A stretch of DNA of 39,400 nucleotides from a virus, in the IMG/VR virus record IMGVR_UViG_3300024351_000042, positions 1-39,400 of that record, one strand, 5' to 3'. The notes beneath the pieces were generated by a model. It saw only the letters and a list, made by a program, of their open reading frames with translations. It was not told the origin of the DNA and made no database searches. Shown here piece by piece: positions 22,130 through 28,481 of this stretch; positions within the stretch are counted from its first letter, which is position 1; each line of letters starts with the position of its first letter. Made by a program: the position numbers and the translations under genes.

Positions 22130-23010
22130 TGGTCATATTCCTTTAAACATCTAGCTACATATCTAACTGAATGAACATCCATTCCACAATATTTGTACTT
22201 GTCTGTATCTTTGGCGTTATCCAAATGCCAATGATCTGGAAAGCCCATGAGGCGAAGTCTTTCTGTTGGCGTTACCCTTCTTACTTTTCCATCTATTAGA
22301 ATGACATCGGTAAAATCTTTATAGTCTCTTTTCATCAATGTAGATGATACTCCGCACCCAGTAAATTCATCAGAGCGTTGTCTAGTAAAGTAGGCAAAGT
22401 CTTTTTGCCCTTCGTGTTCCGCTTTAAAATTCCAATCAAAGCTCTGTTTGACAGATTGTACTTCTCGTCCACATTCATCTGTACTACGCTCTGCAAAGTG
22501 GAAGGGATCGGCTTCTGCGGGGATTCCGTCACGCACTCCCAGAATATAAATTCTGCGTCTTCGTTGTGGGGTTCCGCAGAATTGGGCATCAAGGGTCGTG
22601 TAAGACGCATCGTACCCGACTTCGGCAAGGTCTGCGAGAATTGTGTTAAGCCCCCTTCTAACGAGCATTTGGACATTTTCAACGACACAGTATTTTGGCT
22701 TGACTTCTTTGATTGCCCGTAAAAATTCTTTCCACAAGATAGATCGTTCGCCATAAATGCCTTTCTTTGTCTTGCTCGCTATGGATATATCTGTACAAGG
22801 AAACCCACCGATGATTACATCAAACTGACCTTCTTCATAGTTGATCTTAGTAACATCTCCATAGTTTGGTATGTTCGGAAAGTTCTTTTGTAGAACCAAA
22901 GATGGATATTTATCTATCTCAGCTTGGGCAGTTACTTCATATCCTTCTTGCTGAAATGCAAGAGAGAAGCCACCAATCCCAGAAAACATATCATAAACTT
23001 TCATGCTCAT
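22108..23010 (-). CDS. dcm-like: C5 DNA cytosine methyltransferase
   Basis: 300 residues, usual length for a compact enzyme. Motif I DMFSGIGGFSLAF, motif IV GGFPCTDISIA with the catalytic cysteine, motif VI VVENVQ, motif VIII QRRRRIYI, a target-recognition region around residues 170-230, motif IX RRVTPTERLRLMGFPDHW and motif X YKYCGMDVHSVRYVARCL are all present. No restriction enzyme gene is next to it, so it probably protects phage DNA from host restriction. ATG at 23010 or 23004; the promoter's CGAATAAG ends only 5 bases before the first. Confidence 0.97.
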   Translation of the reverse strand: MSMKVYDMFSGIGGFSLAFQQEGYEVTAQAEIDKYPSLVLQKNFPNIPNYGDVTKINYEEGQFDVIIGGFPCTDISIASKTKKGIYGERSILWKEFLRAIKEVKPKYCVVENVQMLVRRGLNTILADLAEVGYDASYTTLDAQFCGTPQRRRRIYILGVRDGIPAEADPFHFAERSTDECGREVQSVKQSFDWNFKAEHEGQKDFAYFTRQRSDEFTGCGVSSTLMKRDYKDFTDVILIDGKVRRVTPTERLRLMGFPDHWHLDNAKDTDKYKYCGMDVHSVRYVARCLKEYDQCFSLKK

Positions 23011-23015
23011 GTACT

Positions 23016-23046
23016 CTTATTCGTAGATAGTTAGTTTTTATTTATA
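23016..23046 (-). promoter_or_regulatory. Promoter copy before the DNA methyltransferase
   Basis: TATAAATA, 15 bases, CGAATAAG, then AGTAC directly before ATG. The distal box is a perfect TATAAATA. Confidence 0.8.
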
Positions 23047-23189
23047 TGAATTCCAAGTTTTTTACCAAGATCATTTACTTGCTCAGTTGTATAGTTAAGT
23101 CCTAGTTCTTCATTCATTCTGTTTGTGTCATCATGGGCATAAAATAAAATTTGAGCCAATAGCGTATATTCTTCCATTGTTATTTTCAT
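23031..23189 (-). CDS. Unknown 52-residue protein
   Basis: MKITMEEYTLLAQILFYAHD then DTNRMNEELGLNYTTEQVND. AGAGG before ATG; ATGA overlap with the upstream gene. Helical, acidic. Its last codons contain the promoter of the next unit. Confidence 0.65.
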   Translation of the reverse strand: MKITMEEYTLLAQILFYAHDDTNRMNEELGLNYTTEQVNDLGKKLGIHINKN

Positions 23190-23356
23190 GAGTTTACCTC
23201 TGTAAAAAATTTAATCTCATCTTCGGTACTATTTTCAATAAGACTAAAAATAAAAGGATAACCAGTACCATTACCAATACTTTCTGCTACTTCATTAAGC
23301 AAAAATCCAGCTTCGTCATTATCATTAACTACAAACTTTACTGTTACAGTTTTCAT
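23186..23356 (-). CDS. Unknown 56-residue protein
   Basis: MKTVTVKFVVNDNDEAGFLL then NEVAESIGNG and SLIENSTEDEI: the pattern of a small alpha/beta protein. AAGGAGG before ATG; first gene after promoter 23376. Confidence 0.65.
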   Translation of the reverse strand: MKTVTVKFVVNDNDEAGFLLNEVAESIGNGTGYPFIFSLIENSTEDEIKFFTEVNS

Positions 23357-23375
23357 CTTGTCCTCCTTATATATT

Positions 23376-23404
23376 CTTATTCGTTTTAAAACTATTTTTA
23401 TTTC
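23376..23404 (-). promoter_or_regulatory. Promoter copy
   Basis: GAAATA, 15 bases, CGAATAAG, AATATATAAGGAGG. Drives 23356 and 23189. The distal box lies at the end of 23403-23774. Confidence 0.75.
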
Positions 23405-23774
23405 ATTGAAACCAGCAATTAATTAAAAGCCATCCACACCACCAACTAACTAAATGATGATGTGCGTTTGAATGTGCTTGCCACATTCTCTTAAAGTCTG
23501 TCCACTCATTTTCTTCTATTTCCCAACAGGTAAGCTTTCTCATTCTTTCAAATTCACATTCTTGAATAGCTTCGTTCATTTCCTTAACAGTCTCGCTTGA
23601 GATTTTGTCTTGGTATAAAGACTCTCCTGTAAGTTCATGAACTATTTCGTTGTAAACTTTTCCACGGAATGAATCATTGCCATTGCCAGAACAAAGACCG
23701 CCTACAACTCGAAAATATCCTTCTACATATCCTTCTTTGCCATGCTGATCTTTCCAGTAGTTATCCAAACCCAT
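23403..23774 (-). CDS. Unknown Trp/His-rich protein
   Basis: 123 residues from ATG at 23774 (MGLDNYWKD), with AAGGAGG upstream; a TTG lies two codons earlier. Contains VVGGLCSGNGNDSFRGKVY and a C-terminal HSNAHHHLVSWWCGWLLINC. The GLDNYW opening is seen in other phage proteins. The histidine/cysteine tail might bind metal. Confidence 0.65.
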   Translation of the reverse strand: MGLDNYWKDQHGKEGYVEGYFRVVGGLCSGNGNDSFRGKVYNEIVHELTGESLYQDKISSETVKEMNEAIQECEFERMRKLTCWEIEENEWTDFKRMWQAHSNAHHHLVSWWCGWLLINCWFQ

Positions 23775-23815
23775 GACCAACCTCCTTTGAATAGTGTTAT
23801 TGCCTTCTCTATATA

Positions 23816-23845
23816 CTTATTCGTAAGTAACCACTTTTTATTTAC
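23816..23845 (-). promoter_or_regulatory. Promoter copy
   Basis: GTAAATA, 15 bases, CGAATAAG, TATATAG. Drives 23774. Confidence 0.8.
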
Positions 23846-23854
23846 AAAATTTTT

Positions 23855-24028
23855 TTATTTTATTTTTTCGCTTATTTCTTCTGGAGAAATCCATCCTTTA
23901 TCATCATGGTTGTAACATATGTTTATTACCTCATCTTTGATATAACCAAAGACATATGCCCCATTAAATTCCAAATACATATCTTGTGGATATTTTTTGA
24001 GTTTTTCTATTAGCTCATATACATACAT
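23855..24028 (-). CDS. Unknown 57-residue protein
   Basis: MYVYELIEKLKKYPQDMYLE then FNGAYVFGYIKDEVINI and GWISPEEISEKIK: helix then strands, a shape common in small phage proteins. GAAAGGAA before ATG. Confidence 0.65.
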   Translation of the reverse strand: MYVYELIEKLKKYPQDMYLEFNGAYVFGYIKDEVINICYNHDDKGWISPEEISEKIK

Positions 24029-24043
24029 TATCTTTCCTTTCAG

Positions 24044-24235
24044 TTATTTTGGTATTTCTGCCCCTAATTTTTTCGCTATTACAGCTATGTCTTCTTCTCT
24101 GATCTTATCCTCAAATGTCTCATAAACATCGCCTATACGGCTATTACAGTAGTACAGCAGGAGAGATAATATTCTTGTCTCTTGCTTGGTAAGTTTTACT
24201 TTAGACGATGCAAACTTTTCTTTTAGCCGATTCAT
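24044..24235 (-). CDS. Unknown small protein
   Basis: 63 residues from ATG at 24235 with AAAGGAG; the frame extends to 24307 inside the upstream gene. MNRLKEKFASSKVKLTKQET, ILSLLLYYCNS: helical, possibly DNA-binding (KLTKQETRILSLLLYYCNSRIGD resembles the start of an HTH). Confidence 0.6.
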   Translation of the reverse strand: MNRLKEKFASSKVKLTKQETRILSLLLYYCNSRIGDVYETFEDKIREEDIAVIAKKLGAEIPK

Positions 24236-24246
24236 TATTAACTCCT

Positions 24247-24429
24247 TTACTTTGTACACACTTGTTTTTCTAAAGAAATCAAAAACTCCATAAGTTCTTC
24301 CAAACAATCACCAACTGTAGAAACAAAATCTGGTTTAAGTCCACGAATAGAATTTTCTTGATCGTCTTCATAGCTAGATATACAAACAGTAGTTGTTACA
24401 ACTACATAGGTATATTTAATTTCCTTCAT
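24247..24429 (-). CDS. Unknown small protein
   Basis: 60 residues: MKEIKYTYVVVTTTVCISSYEDDQENS, then an acidic helix. AAGGGAG before ATG. Not recognised. Confidence 0.6.
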   Translation of the reverse strand: MKEIKYTYVVVTTTVCISSYEDDQENSIRGLKPDFVSTVGDCLEELMEFLISLEKQVCTK

Positions 24430-24441
24430 TGATTAACTCCC

Positions 24442-24723
24442 TTATTTAATCCATTTAACATGAATGTCAAAAAGTTCGCCTAACCTTTTCTTGCTAAACC
24501 TTCTTGGGTTTTCCAAGTTAATAGTTATTACATTGTTATATGGTGCTGATTCTTCTATTTCATATACTATGCCGTCCAATGTTTGTTTAATGATCTTTAC
24601 TAAAATTTCTTGGAAGTAATAACCTTTGCCCTTTATAAATACTACGCTTTTTCTATTAAATACATCTGGATTTTCTGTAGGTATATATCCATACATCGCC
24701 CGATCTGATACTTTAATCTTCAT
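24442..24723 (-). CDS. Unknown protein
   Basis: 93 residues, beta-rich: SVVFIKGKGYYFQEILVKIIK, GIVYEIEES, and C-terminal RRFSKKRLGELFDIHV. Follows 24725-24883 by 1 base. Not recognised. Confidence 0.6.
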   Translation of the reverse strand: MKIKVSDRAMYGYIPTENPDVFNRKSVVFIKGKGYYFQEILVKIIKQTLDGIVYEIEESAPYNNVITINLENPRRFSKKRLGELFDIHVKWIK

Positions 24724-24724
24724 G

Positions 24725-24883
24725 TTATTTTCCCTTTATGAAGGCAACTGAGGCATCTGAATCCGCAAGTTTTTCCATAAGCTTTTGATAACTAGCATTT
24801 AACGCTGGTAAATCTTTTGGGTTAGCGGTAGCCATCATCTTTTCTAGAGTGGTCAATCGGGTTTCAATTTGTTCATTAGTCAT
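24725..24883 (-). CDS. Unknown 52-residue helical protein
   Basis: MTNEQIETRLTTLEKMMATA then NPKDLPALNASYQKLMEKLAD: a helical hairpin. CAGGAG before ATG; first gene after promoter 24905. Confidence 0.65.
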   Translation of the reverse strand: MTNEQIETRLTTLEKMMATANPKDLPALNASYQKLMEKLADSDASVAFIKGK

Positions 24884-24904
24884 GGTATTCTCCTGTCCTA
24901 TATA

Positions 24905-24934
24905 TTTATTCGCAGTTTACTAAAAAATATTAAC
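24905..24934 (-). promoter_or_regulatory. Promoter copy, slightly diverged
   Basis: TTAATA, 15 bases, CGAATAAA, TATATAG. One mismatch in the proximal box. Confidence 0.65.
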
Positions 24935-25106
24935 AGATTTTAAAATAATTATTATTTACATATTCAATGTCATCATCTTCATCTATATGAATTAGAACAT
25001 CTGATAATGGGTTGTATACTTGATCGCCGATGTTTATATCATCAAAAGAAATTTGATATTTGTTTTTTCCAGATACTACGCACATATTTTTAATATCTAA
25101 CTTCAT
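24930..25106 (-). CDS. Small acidic protein, related to 21248-21436
   Basis: 58 residues: KYQISFDDINIGDQVYNPLS then IHIDEDDDIEYVNNNYFKI. Same order of elements as the protein at 21248. AAGGAGG before ATG. Confidence 0.65.
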   Translation of the reverse strand: MKLDIKNMCVVSGKNKYQISFDDINIGDQVYNPLSDVLIHIDEDDDIEYVNNNYFKIC

Positions 25107-25129
25107 GTCTGTCCTCCTTCTTATATTTA

Positions 25130-25157
25130 TATATTCGTCAAAATACCTCCATATTTT
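25130..25157 (-). promoter_or_regulatory. Promoter copy, diverged, with overlapping inverted repeat
   Basis: AAAATA, 14 bases, CGAATATATAAATATA. The spacer overlaps an imperfect inverted repeat (AATACCGCCA/TGGAGGTATT, 25142-25172) that may end the upstream transcript. Confidence 0.55.
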
Positions 25158-25171
25158 AATAAGTGGCGGTA

Positions 25172-25423
25172 TTATGTTTCTAACTTGATAGGCTTGCCGT
25201 TTAATCTATTAGCCAAATCAATAATCTTGTCATTTAAATTGACATAAACAAATCTGTCCTCAAGTTCACCATCTATTTGGTAGTCTGTAAGCTTATTGTA
25301 TTGCTCCCATCCTTCTCCCTGTAGAATAGAACAAACAAGCTCATAATCTCCATTTTCTATATCTTCTCTAATTTGCATAATGTCATGGGCCATCAAAATG
25401 TTGATTTTTTCTTGTCTTTCCAT
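25172..25423 (-). CDS. Unknown protein, related to 20829-21233
   Basis: 83 residues. MAHDIMQIREDIENGDYELVCSILQGEGWEQY matches the N-terminal half of the protein at 20829. Probably a shortened duplicate. Follows 25425-25622 by 1 base. Confidence 0.65.
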   Translation of the reverse strand: MERQEKINILMAHDIMQIREDIENGDYELVCSILQGEGWEQYNKLTDYQIDGELEDRFVYVNLNDKIIDLANRLNGKPIKLET

Positions 25424-25424
25424 G

Positions 25425-25622
25425 TTATTTCTCCATTACATCTGAATTAATAACATAACCTTCAAACTTCTTACGATGTTCTTTGGGCAAGATGCCTAAC
25501 AGGTCAAAGATATCTAGTTTATCCAGTATGTTGCATATGGTTTGGTAGTGTTCATTACCTACATTTGAAAATACTTTGTTCCATATGTCGTATGTCACTT
25601 GTTGTCTTAAATTCAAAGACAT
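25425..25622 (-). CDS. Tandem family copy C (helical, LLPKE motif)
   Basis: 65 residues: VTYDIWNKVFSNVGNEHYQTICNILDKLDIFDLLGILPKEHRKKFEG. Third of three adjacent paralogues (25803, 25634, 25425) sharing a helix, [D/E]xY-x-I-x-x-[I/L]L, [D/H]-[R/K/I]-x-[D/T]-I/Y-x-L, then LPKE/LPEE. Role unknown. Confidence 0.7.
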   Translation of the reverse strand: MSLNLRQQVTYDIWNKVFSNVGNEHYQTICNILDKLDIFDLLGILPKEHRKKFEGYVINSDVMEK

Positions 25623-25633
25623 TGTTTACTCCT

Positions 25634-25813
25634 TTATACAATAGAACTATCCCACTTCTCACGCTGTTCTTTAGGCAATAAAGCCACTAGCTCATATATG
25701 TCCATACGATCTAATATCTTCCATATGACTGAATAGTCATCATTATCTATATGGTTTAAAACCATGTCGAATACTTCGTGTACAAGTTCTTCTCTAAAAA
25801 TTTTAAAAGTCAT
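25634..25813 (-). CDS. Tandem family copy B
   Basis: 59 residues from ATG at 25813, just after GGAGGGGCG; the frame extends to 25831. HEVFDMVLNHIDNDDYSVIWKILDRMDIYELVALLPKEQREKWDS aligns with the copies on each side. Overlaps copy A by 11 bases. Confidence 0.7.
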   Translation of the reverse strand: MTFKIFREELVHEVFDMVLNHIDNDDYSVIWKILDRMDIYELVALLPKEQREKWDSSIV

Positions 25814-25976
25814 CGCCCCTCCATTTCTCATGCATTTCTTCTGGTAAAAAAGCTATAAGCTTGTATGTATCTATATGGTTAAGTAATGCTGTTATACCCT
25901 CATAATAGTTATGTTTTGTATCATCGACTATCTGTTTAATTACAGTATGTATTAGTTCTTTTTTAGACTTATCCAT
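25803..25976 (-). CDS. Tandem family copy A
   Basis: 57 residues: MDKSKKELIHTVIKQIVDDT, NYYEGITALLNHIDTYKLIAFLPEEMHEKWRGDDF. Same pattern as the next two genes, including the closing E-K-W. AAAGGC before ATG. Confidence 0.7.
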   Translation of the reverse strand: MDKSKKELIHTVIKQIVDDTKHNYYEGITALLNHIDTYKLIAFLPEEMHEKWRGDDF

Positions 25977-25987
25977 GATTTGCCTTT

Positions 25988-26260
25988 CTATACAATGGCA
26001 AGATGTTCAGATAGTACATCGAATTCTTCTTTGCTTATTTCCTTACATCCAGAATCAAAGATAAATGTATGACTACATCTATAACAGCCCTCATTTACAT
26101 CCCAATCATGCTTGCTACCGCCCCTCCAATTCATTGCTACTCTATCTGTATGTTCATCTGTAGATTCATCTTCATATATTTTAAATATGTACTTTGTTTC
26201 GTATTCAAAACCACAATTAATCTCTAGAATTTCACCAATGTAATATTTGAAATCATCCAT
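25988..26260 (-). CDS. Unknown protein
   Basis: 90 residues: KYYIGEILEINCGFEYETKYIFKIYED, RVAMNWRGGSKHDWDVNEGCYRCSHTFIF. Cysteines (CYRC, C at 12 and 73) could bind zinc. AAGGAGG before ATG; first gene after promoter 26300. Confidence 0.6.
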   Translation of the reverse strand: MDDFKYYIGEILEINCGFEYETKYIFKIYEDESTDEHTDRVAMNWRGGSKHDWDVNEGCYRCSHTFIFDSGCKEISKEEFDVLSEHLAIV

Positions 26261-26299
26261 TGTTTGACCCTCCTTATGTTTGCTACATCCTTATATTTA

Positions 26300-26328
26300 C
26301 ATATTCGCCCTAACAGCTATTTATTTAC
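26300..26328 (-). promoter_or_regulatory. Promoter copy, slightly diverged
   Basis: GTAAATA, 14 bases, CGAATATG, TAAATATAAGGA. Drives 26260 and the tandem family. Confidence 0.65.
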
Positions 26329-26539
26329 TTTCAATAGCCATAATGTTCATTAAATCCCACTTTGGTACTTCTTCTCCCCAATCTGTAAATTCCTCGTTAA
26401 ATTTCTCTACTGCATGATCTATACCACAAGCCTTGACCATCCTATTGGATTCATAAGCTTGACCTTGTTTGTTGTAGGAAGTGAACCTAAATTCAAAGAT
26501 CATTGGGGGAATATCATTGTCGAATTGTGCATTATTCAT
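26321..26539 (-). CDS. Unknown protein
   Basis: 72 residues from ATG at 26539 with AAGGA upstream. FEFRFTSYNKQGQAYESNRMVKACGIDHAVEKFNEEF resembles small phage proteins with a two-strand sheet and one helix. Stop lies in the promoter's distal box. Confidence 0.6.
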   Translation of the reverse strand: MNNAQFDNDIPPMIFEFRFTSYNKQGQAYESNRMVKACGIDHAVEKFNEEFTDWGEEVPKWDLMNIMAIESK

Positions 26540-26552
26540 TTGATATAAGTCC

Positions 26553-26762
26553 TTATTTATCAAGGGGTTGCATTTTTACTATGTCCACTCTATCTACTCT
26601 GTCAAAATACTTAAGTCTCTTTACCTTCCCTACTATATTCCCATATACTTCCTCCTCATCTTTACCATCCATATACAGATGATATGCACAGGGGTTTCCC
26701 TTCTTAGAACGGAAGAAGACTTCGGCAAAGTATCTATGTGTATTGGTGTTGTTTGTAACCAT
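26553..26762 (-). CDS. Unknown small protein
   Basis: 69 residues from ATG at 26762 (another ATG at 26768); AAGGAG upstream. RYFAEVFFRSKKGNPCAYHLYMDGKDEEEVYGNIVGKV: strand-strand-helix, like its neighbour 26321-26539 in shape. Not recognised. Confidence 0.6.
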   Translation of the reverse strand: MVTNNTNTHRYFAEVFFRSKKGNPCAYHLYMDGKDEEEVYGNIVGKVKRLKYFDRVDRVDIVKMQPLDK

Positions 26763-26808
26763 TTCCATAACTCCTTATCAAATAACAAGTTATATCAATT
26801 CAAAAACA

Positions 26809-27135
26809 CTATGGGATACGGCCACAAGCTATTTCTCTTTCCACCTGATAGTTAAATAGCTCTATAGTCTTCTTGTGAAAATCAGACTTGCTTAAATCAG
26901 CAGCAGATGTGACCAAACCTATACAGTTAAATATGTGATTTAGCGTCAACTCCTTATAGATATTGAACAGTTCGCCCCTAAGCCTCATTCTTCTGTAGAA
27001 CTCTTTATAGTTCTTAAGGGTAATACCACTCAGGCCAATATCTAAACAAGCCCAAGCTATTCTATCCTGATCTGTATTATGAACATTTTTAATATTGTTC
27101 TCATCACACTCTGAAGCACTCCAAGTAAAAGCCAT
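26809..27135 (-). CDS. Unknown helical protein
   Basis: 108 residues. DQDRIAWACLDIGLSGITLKNYKEFYRRMRLRGELFNIYKEL and LNHIFNCIGLVTSAADLSKSDFHKKTIEL suggest an all-helical fold. AAGGAG before ATG; first gene after promoter 27170. Confidence 0.65.
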   Translation of the reverse strand: MAFTWSASECDENNIKNVHNTDQDRIAWACLDIGLSGITLKNYKEFYRRMRLRGELFNIYKELTLNHIFNCIGLVTSAADLSKSDFHKKTIELFNYQVEREIACGRIP

Positions 27136-27169
27136 GTCTAATCTCCTTATGTATAACTTCTCTTATATA

Positions 27170-27199
27170 CTTATTCGTTATCTATACAGTTTTGTTTAC
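27170..27199 (-). promoter_or_regulatory. Promoter copy
   Basis: GTAAACA, 15 bases, CGAATAAG, TATATAAG. Drives 27135 and the genes after it. Confidence 0.8.
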
Positions 27200-27376
27200 T
27201 CTTTTTAATTCTGTTCCGCAAAGAAGACAACAATCTTTATATATAGGAACATAAGTCTGGCATTGGTCACAATCCCCATAGTCTTTATGGTCAATAGACT
27301 GGCAATAGTCAAAAACAGCAGATGCCCCTTCGACTATATATAGGTCTTCACATCTATGCTTTAAATCATCCTTCAT
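27182..27376 (-). CDS. Small zinc-ribbon protein
   Basis: 64 residues. CDQCQTYVPIYKDCCLLCGTEL gives two C-x2-C knuckles. N-terminal helix HRCEDLYIVEGASAVFDYCQSID. AAGGAG before ATG; first gene after promoter 27394. The promoter for 27135 overlaps its 3' end. Confidence 0.7.
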   Translation of the reverse strand: MKDDLKHRCEDLYIVEGASAVFDYCQSIDHKDYGDCDQCQTYVPIYKDCCLLCGTELKRVNKTV

Positions 27377-27393
27377 ATCTATCTCCTTATATA

Positions 27394-27423
27394 CTTATTC
27401 GCTTATGAGGGTGAATTATTTAC
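27394..27423 (-). promoter_or_regulatory. Promoter copy
   Basis: GTAAATA, 15 bases, CGAATAAG, TATATAAGGAG. Drives 27376. Confidence 0.85.
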
Positions 27424-27516
27424 TTTGTTCGATGTATTATTTGAGGGGTTTTCTTTGGGCTTTTTCACCACTTTTCTCCACTTTTTAACACTCCTCTTAA
27501 TATAAGCATTTGACAT
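27403..27516 (-). CDS. Possible 37-residue basic peptide
   Basis: ATG at 27516 just after AAAGGAGTT. MSNAYIKRSVKKWRKVVKKP then KENPSNNTSNKVNNSPS: ten Lys/Arg in the first half. Its last codons overlap the promoter. The ribosome site is close to the ATG, so the call is uncertain. Confidence 0.45.
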   Translation of the reverse strand: MSNAYIKRSVKKWRKVVKKPKENPSNNTSNKVNNSPS

Positions 27517-27660
27517 AACTCCTTTATATATAAGGTATATGTAAGTACATACCATACAGAGGAGAGAGGACTAGGGTTTAAGGGGGTATTATGGGCATAT
27601 TCCAATATAATTGGGTCGCACATAATATAAAAATTCTAAAATTTTTTAAACCCTTATATC
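27517..27660. other. Gap with short palindromes, no gene seen
   Basis: Holds GGTATATGTA-AG-TACATACC (27534-27553, near-perfect inverted repeat), CCAATATAATTGG, and AT-rich TTTAAAAAATTTTAGAATTTTT on the minus strand that may end transcription from 28005. A plus-strand ATG near 27590 opens only a frame antisense to 27661-28005. Confidence 0.4.
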
Positions 27661-28005
27661 TCAAGGACTTACATCAATTCTCTCCATGCTTCCGTTGTTT
27701 AATCTTACTTCTAGGATTCCGTAAGTGTAGGTACTTGGTTCACAATCCCCGACAAATTCTAAAAGGATAGCTATATGGTGACCATGTTTAAAGTTATACT
27801 TTATGGTTCTACCTGTTATATATACATTAACTGCTATGCTACCTTCATGTTCTCCCCACCCTCTTTGTAGGTAATGCCCTGCCGGTTCCCAGCTAGATGG
27901 CATCAAAAGCCTTCCAAAAGGCCATTTCTCAGGCTTAACTATGCATCCATCCACGGCTTTTACCTTGAATTGGCCTATAACTTTCTCTTTTGGATATGTC
28001 TTCAT
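27661..28005 (-). CDS. Unknown protein
   Basis: 114 residues, beta-rich: VIGQFKVKAVDGCIVKPEKWPFGRLL, HHIAILLEFVGDCEPSTYTYGILEVRL. AAAGGAG before ATG; single gene after promoter 28027. Not recognised. Confidence 0.65.
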   Translation of the reverse strand: MKTYPKEKVIGQFKVKAVDGCIVKPEKWPFGRLLMPSSWEPAGHYLQRGWGEHEGSIAVNVYITGRTIKYNFKHGHHIAILLEFVGDCEPSTYTYGILEVRLNNGSMERIDVSP

Positions 28006-28026
28006 TTGCTTTCTCCTTTATATAGT

Positions 28027-28056
28027 CTTATTCGCTCACCAACCAAAAATATTTTA
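28027..28056 (-). promoter_or_regulatory. Promoter copy, back-to-back with a plus-strand copy
   Basis: TAAAATA, 15 bases, CGAATAAG, ACTATATAAAGGAG. Drives 28005. Its distal box is 12 bases from that of the plus-strand copy. Confidence 0.8.
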
Positions 28057-28068
28057 AATAAAATTAAA

Positions 28069-28097
28069 AAAATATTTCCGCTTCTATAACGAATAAG
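28069..28097 (+). promoter_or_regulatory. Only plus-strand promoter copy
   Basis: AAAATA, 15 bases, CGAATAAG, TATATACAGGAG. Transcription would run right into the non-coding block and antisense to the tRNA-Leu and DUF932 genes. Confidence 0.75.
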
Positions 28098-28292
28098 TAT
28101 ATACAGGAGCGTGAGGGAATCGCTGAAAACCCGCCCACTTGGCCTTCCATAAGGGGAATTGGGGATGAGGTACGCCTATATAGACTTAGATAATATGGGT
28201 AAAATACCCCAGCGACCCGCTTATCATTGCTAAGACAAGCAGGTTACCTCTATATAATCTTATTCGATACAGAGGTAAAAATATTTATAAGA
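28098..28292. other. Non-coding block between facing promoters
   Basis: No convincing gene. Plus strand allows a 22-codon frame (MRYAYIDLDNMGKIPQRPAY then HC) after GGGG at about 28165. Minus strand shows stem-loops: ACCTGCTT/AAGCGGGT and GGGTA/TACCC. The two promoters (28069 plus, 28259 minus) point at each other, so both strands could be made as RNA. Confidence 0.45.
28259..28287 (-). promoter_or_regulatory. Promoter copy facing the plus-strand copy
   Basis: TAAATA, 15 bases, CGAATAAG, ATTATATAGAGG. The next downstream gene on its strand is 28005. Confidence 0.8.
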
Positions 28293-28294
28293 AT

Positions 28295-28394
28295 GTCTAG
28301 GGATGGAGAGGTCAAGGCCACCCCTAGACGGCATCCAGCCTGAAAGGAAACGAAACAAGCTGGATGGGGGAACCCGCCCGAAAGGTAAGGCGGG
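28295..28394. ncRNA. Three consecutive GC-rich stem-loops next to tRNA-Leu
   Basis: Stems GTCTAGGG/CCCTAGAC (28295-28329), CATCCAGC/GCTGGATG (28332-28366) and CCCGCC/GGCGGG (28373-28394). On the minus strand they follow the tRNA by 3 bases and end before a T-rich run, so they may be the tRNA's 3' trailer and terminator, or a small RNA. Strand not settled. Confidence 0.5.
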
Positions 28395-28397
28395 GAT

Positions 28398-28471
28398 TAG
28401 GGATGATGGGAGTCGAACCCATACTGGAAGGATTTTAAGTCCTTTGACTCTGCCTGTTGGTCTACATCCCC
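28398..28471 (-). tRNA. tRNA-Leu (anticodon TAA), short variable loop
   Basis: 74 bases: acceptor GGGGATG/CATCCCT (first pair G-U), D-stem GAC/GTC with loop CAACAGGCAGA containing GG, anticodon stem AAGGA/TCCTT with loop CTTAAAA (anticodon TAA, reads UUA), variable loop CCAGT, T-arm ATGGG-TTCGACT-CCCAT, discriminator A. No encoded CCA. Bacterial leucine tRNAs normally have a long variable arm; this one has the 5-base class I type. It could supply rare UUA decoding for this AT-rich genome. Confidence 0.9.
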
Positions 28472-28481
28472 TTGGGTTATC

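Noticed and set aside
22335-22754. Frames of 139 and 114 codons in other phases within the DNA methyltransferase
   Set aside because: They lie wholly inside a gene with all C5-methyltransferase motifs; they are shadows of it.
28295-28394. HDV-like (theta) ribozyme downstream of the tRNA
   Set aside because: Phage tRNAs can be followed by such ribozymes, but I see three simple stem-loops in a row, not the nested double pseudoknot. Left as an unassigned structured element.
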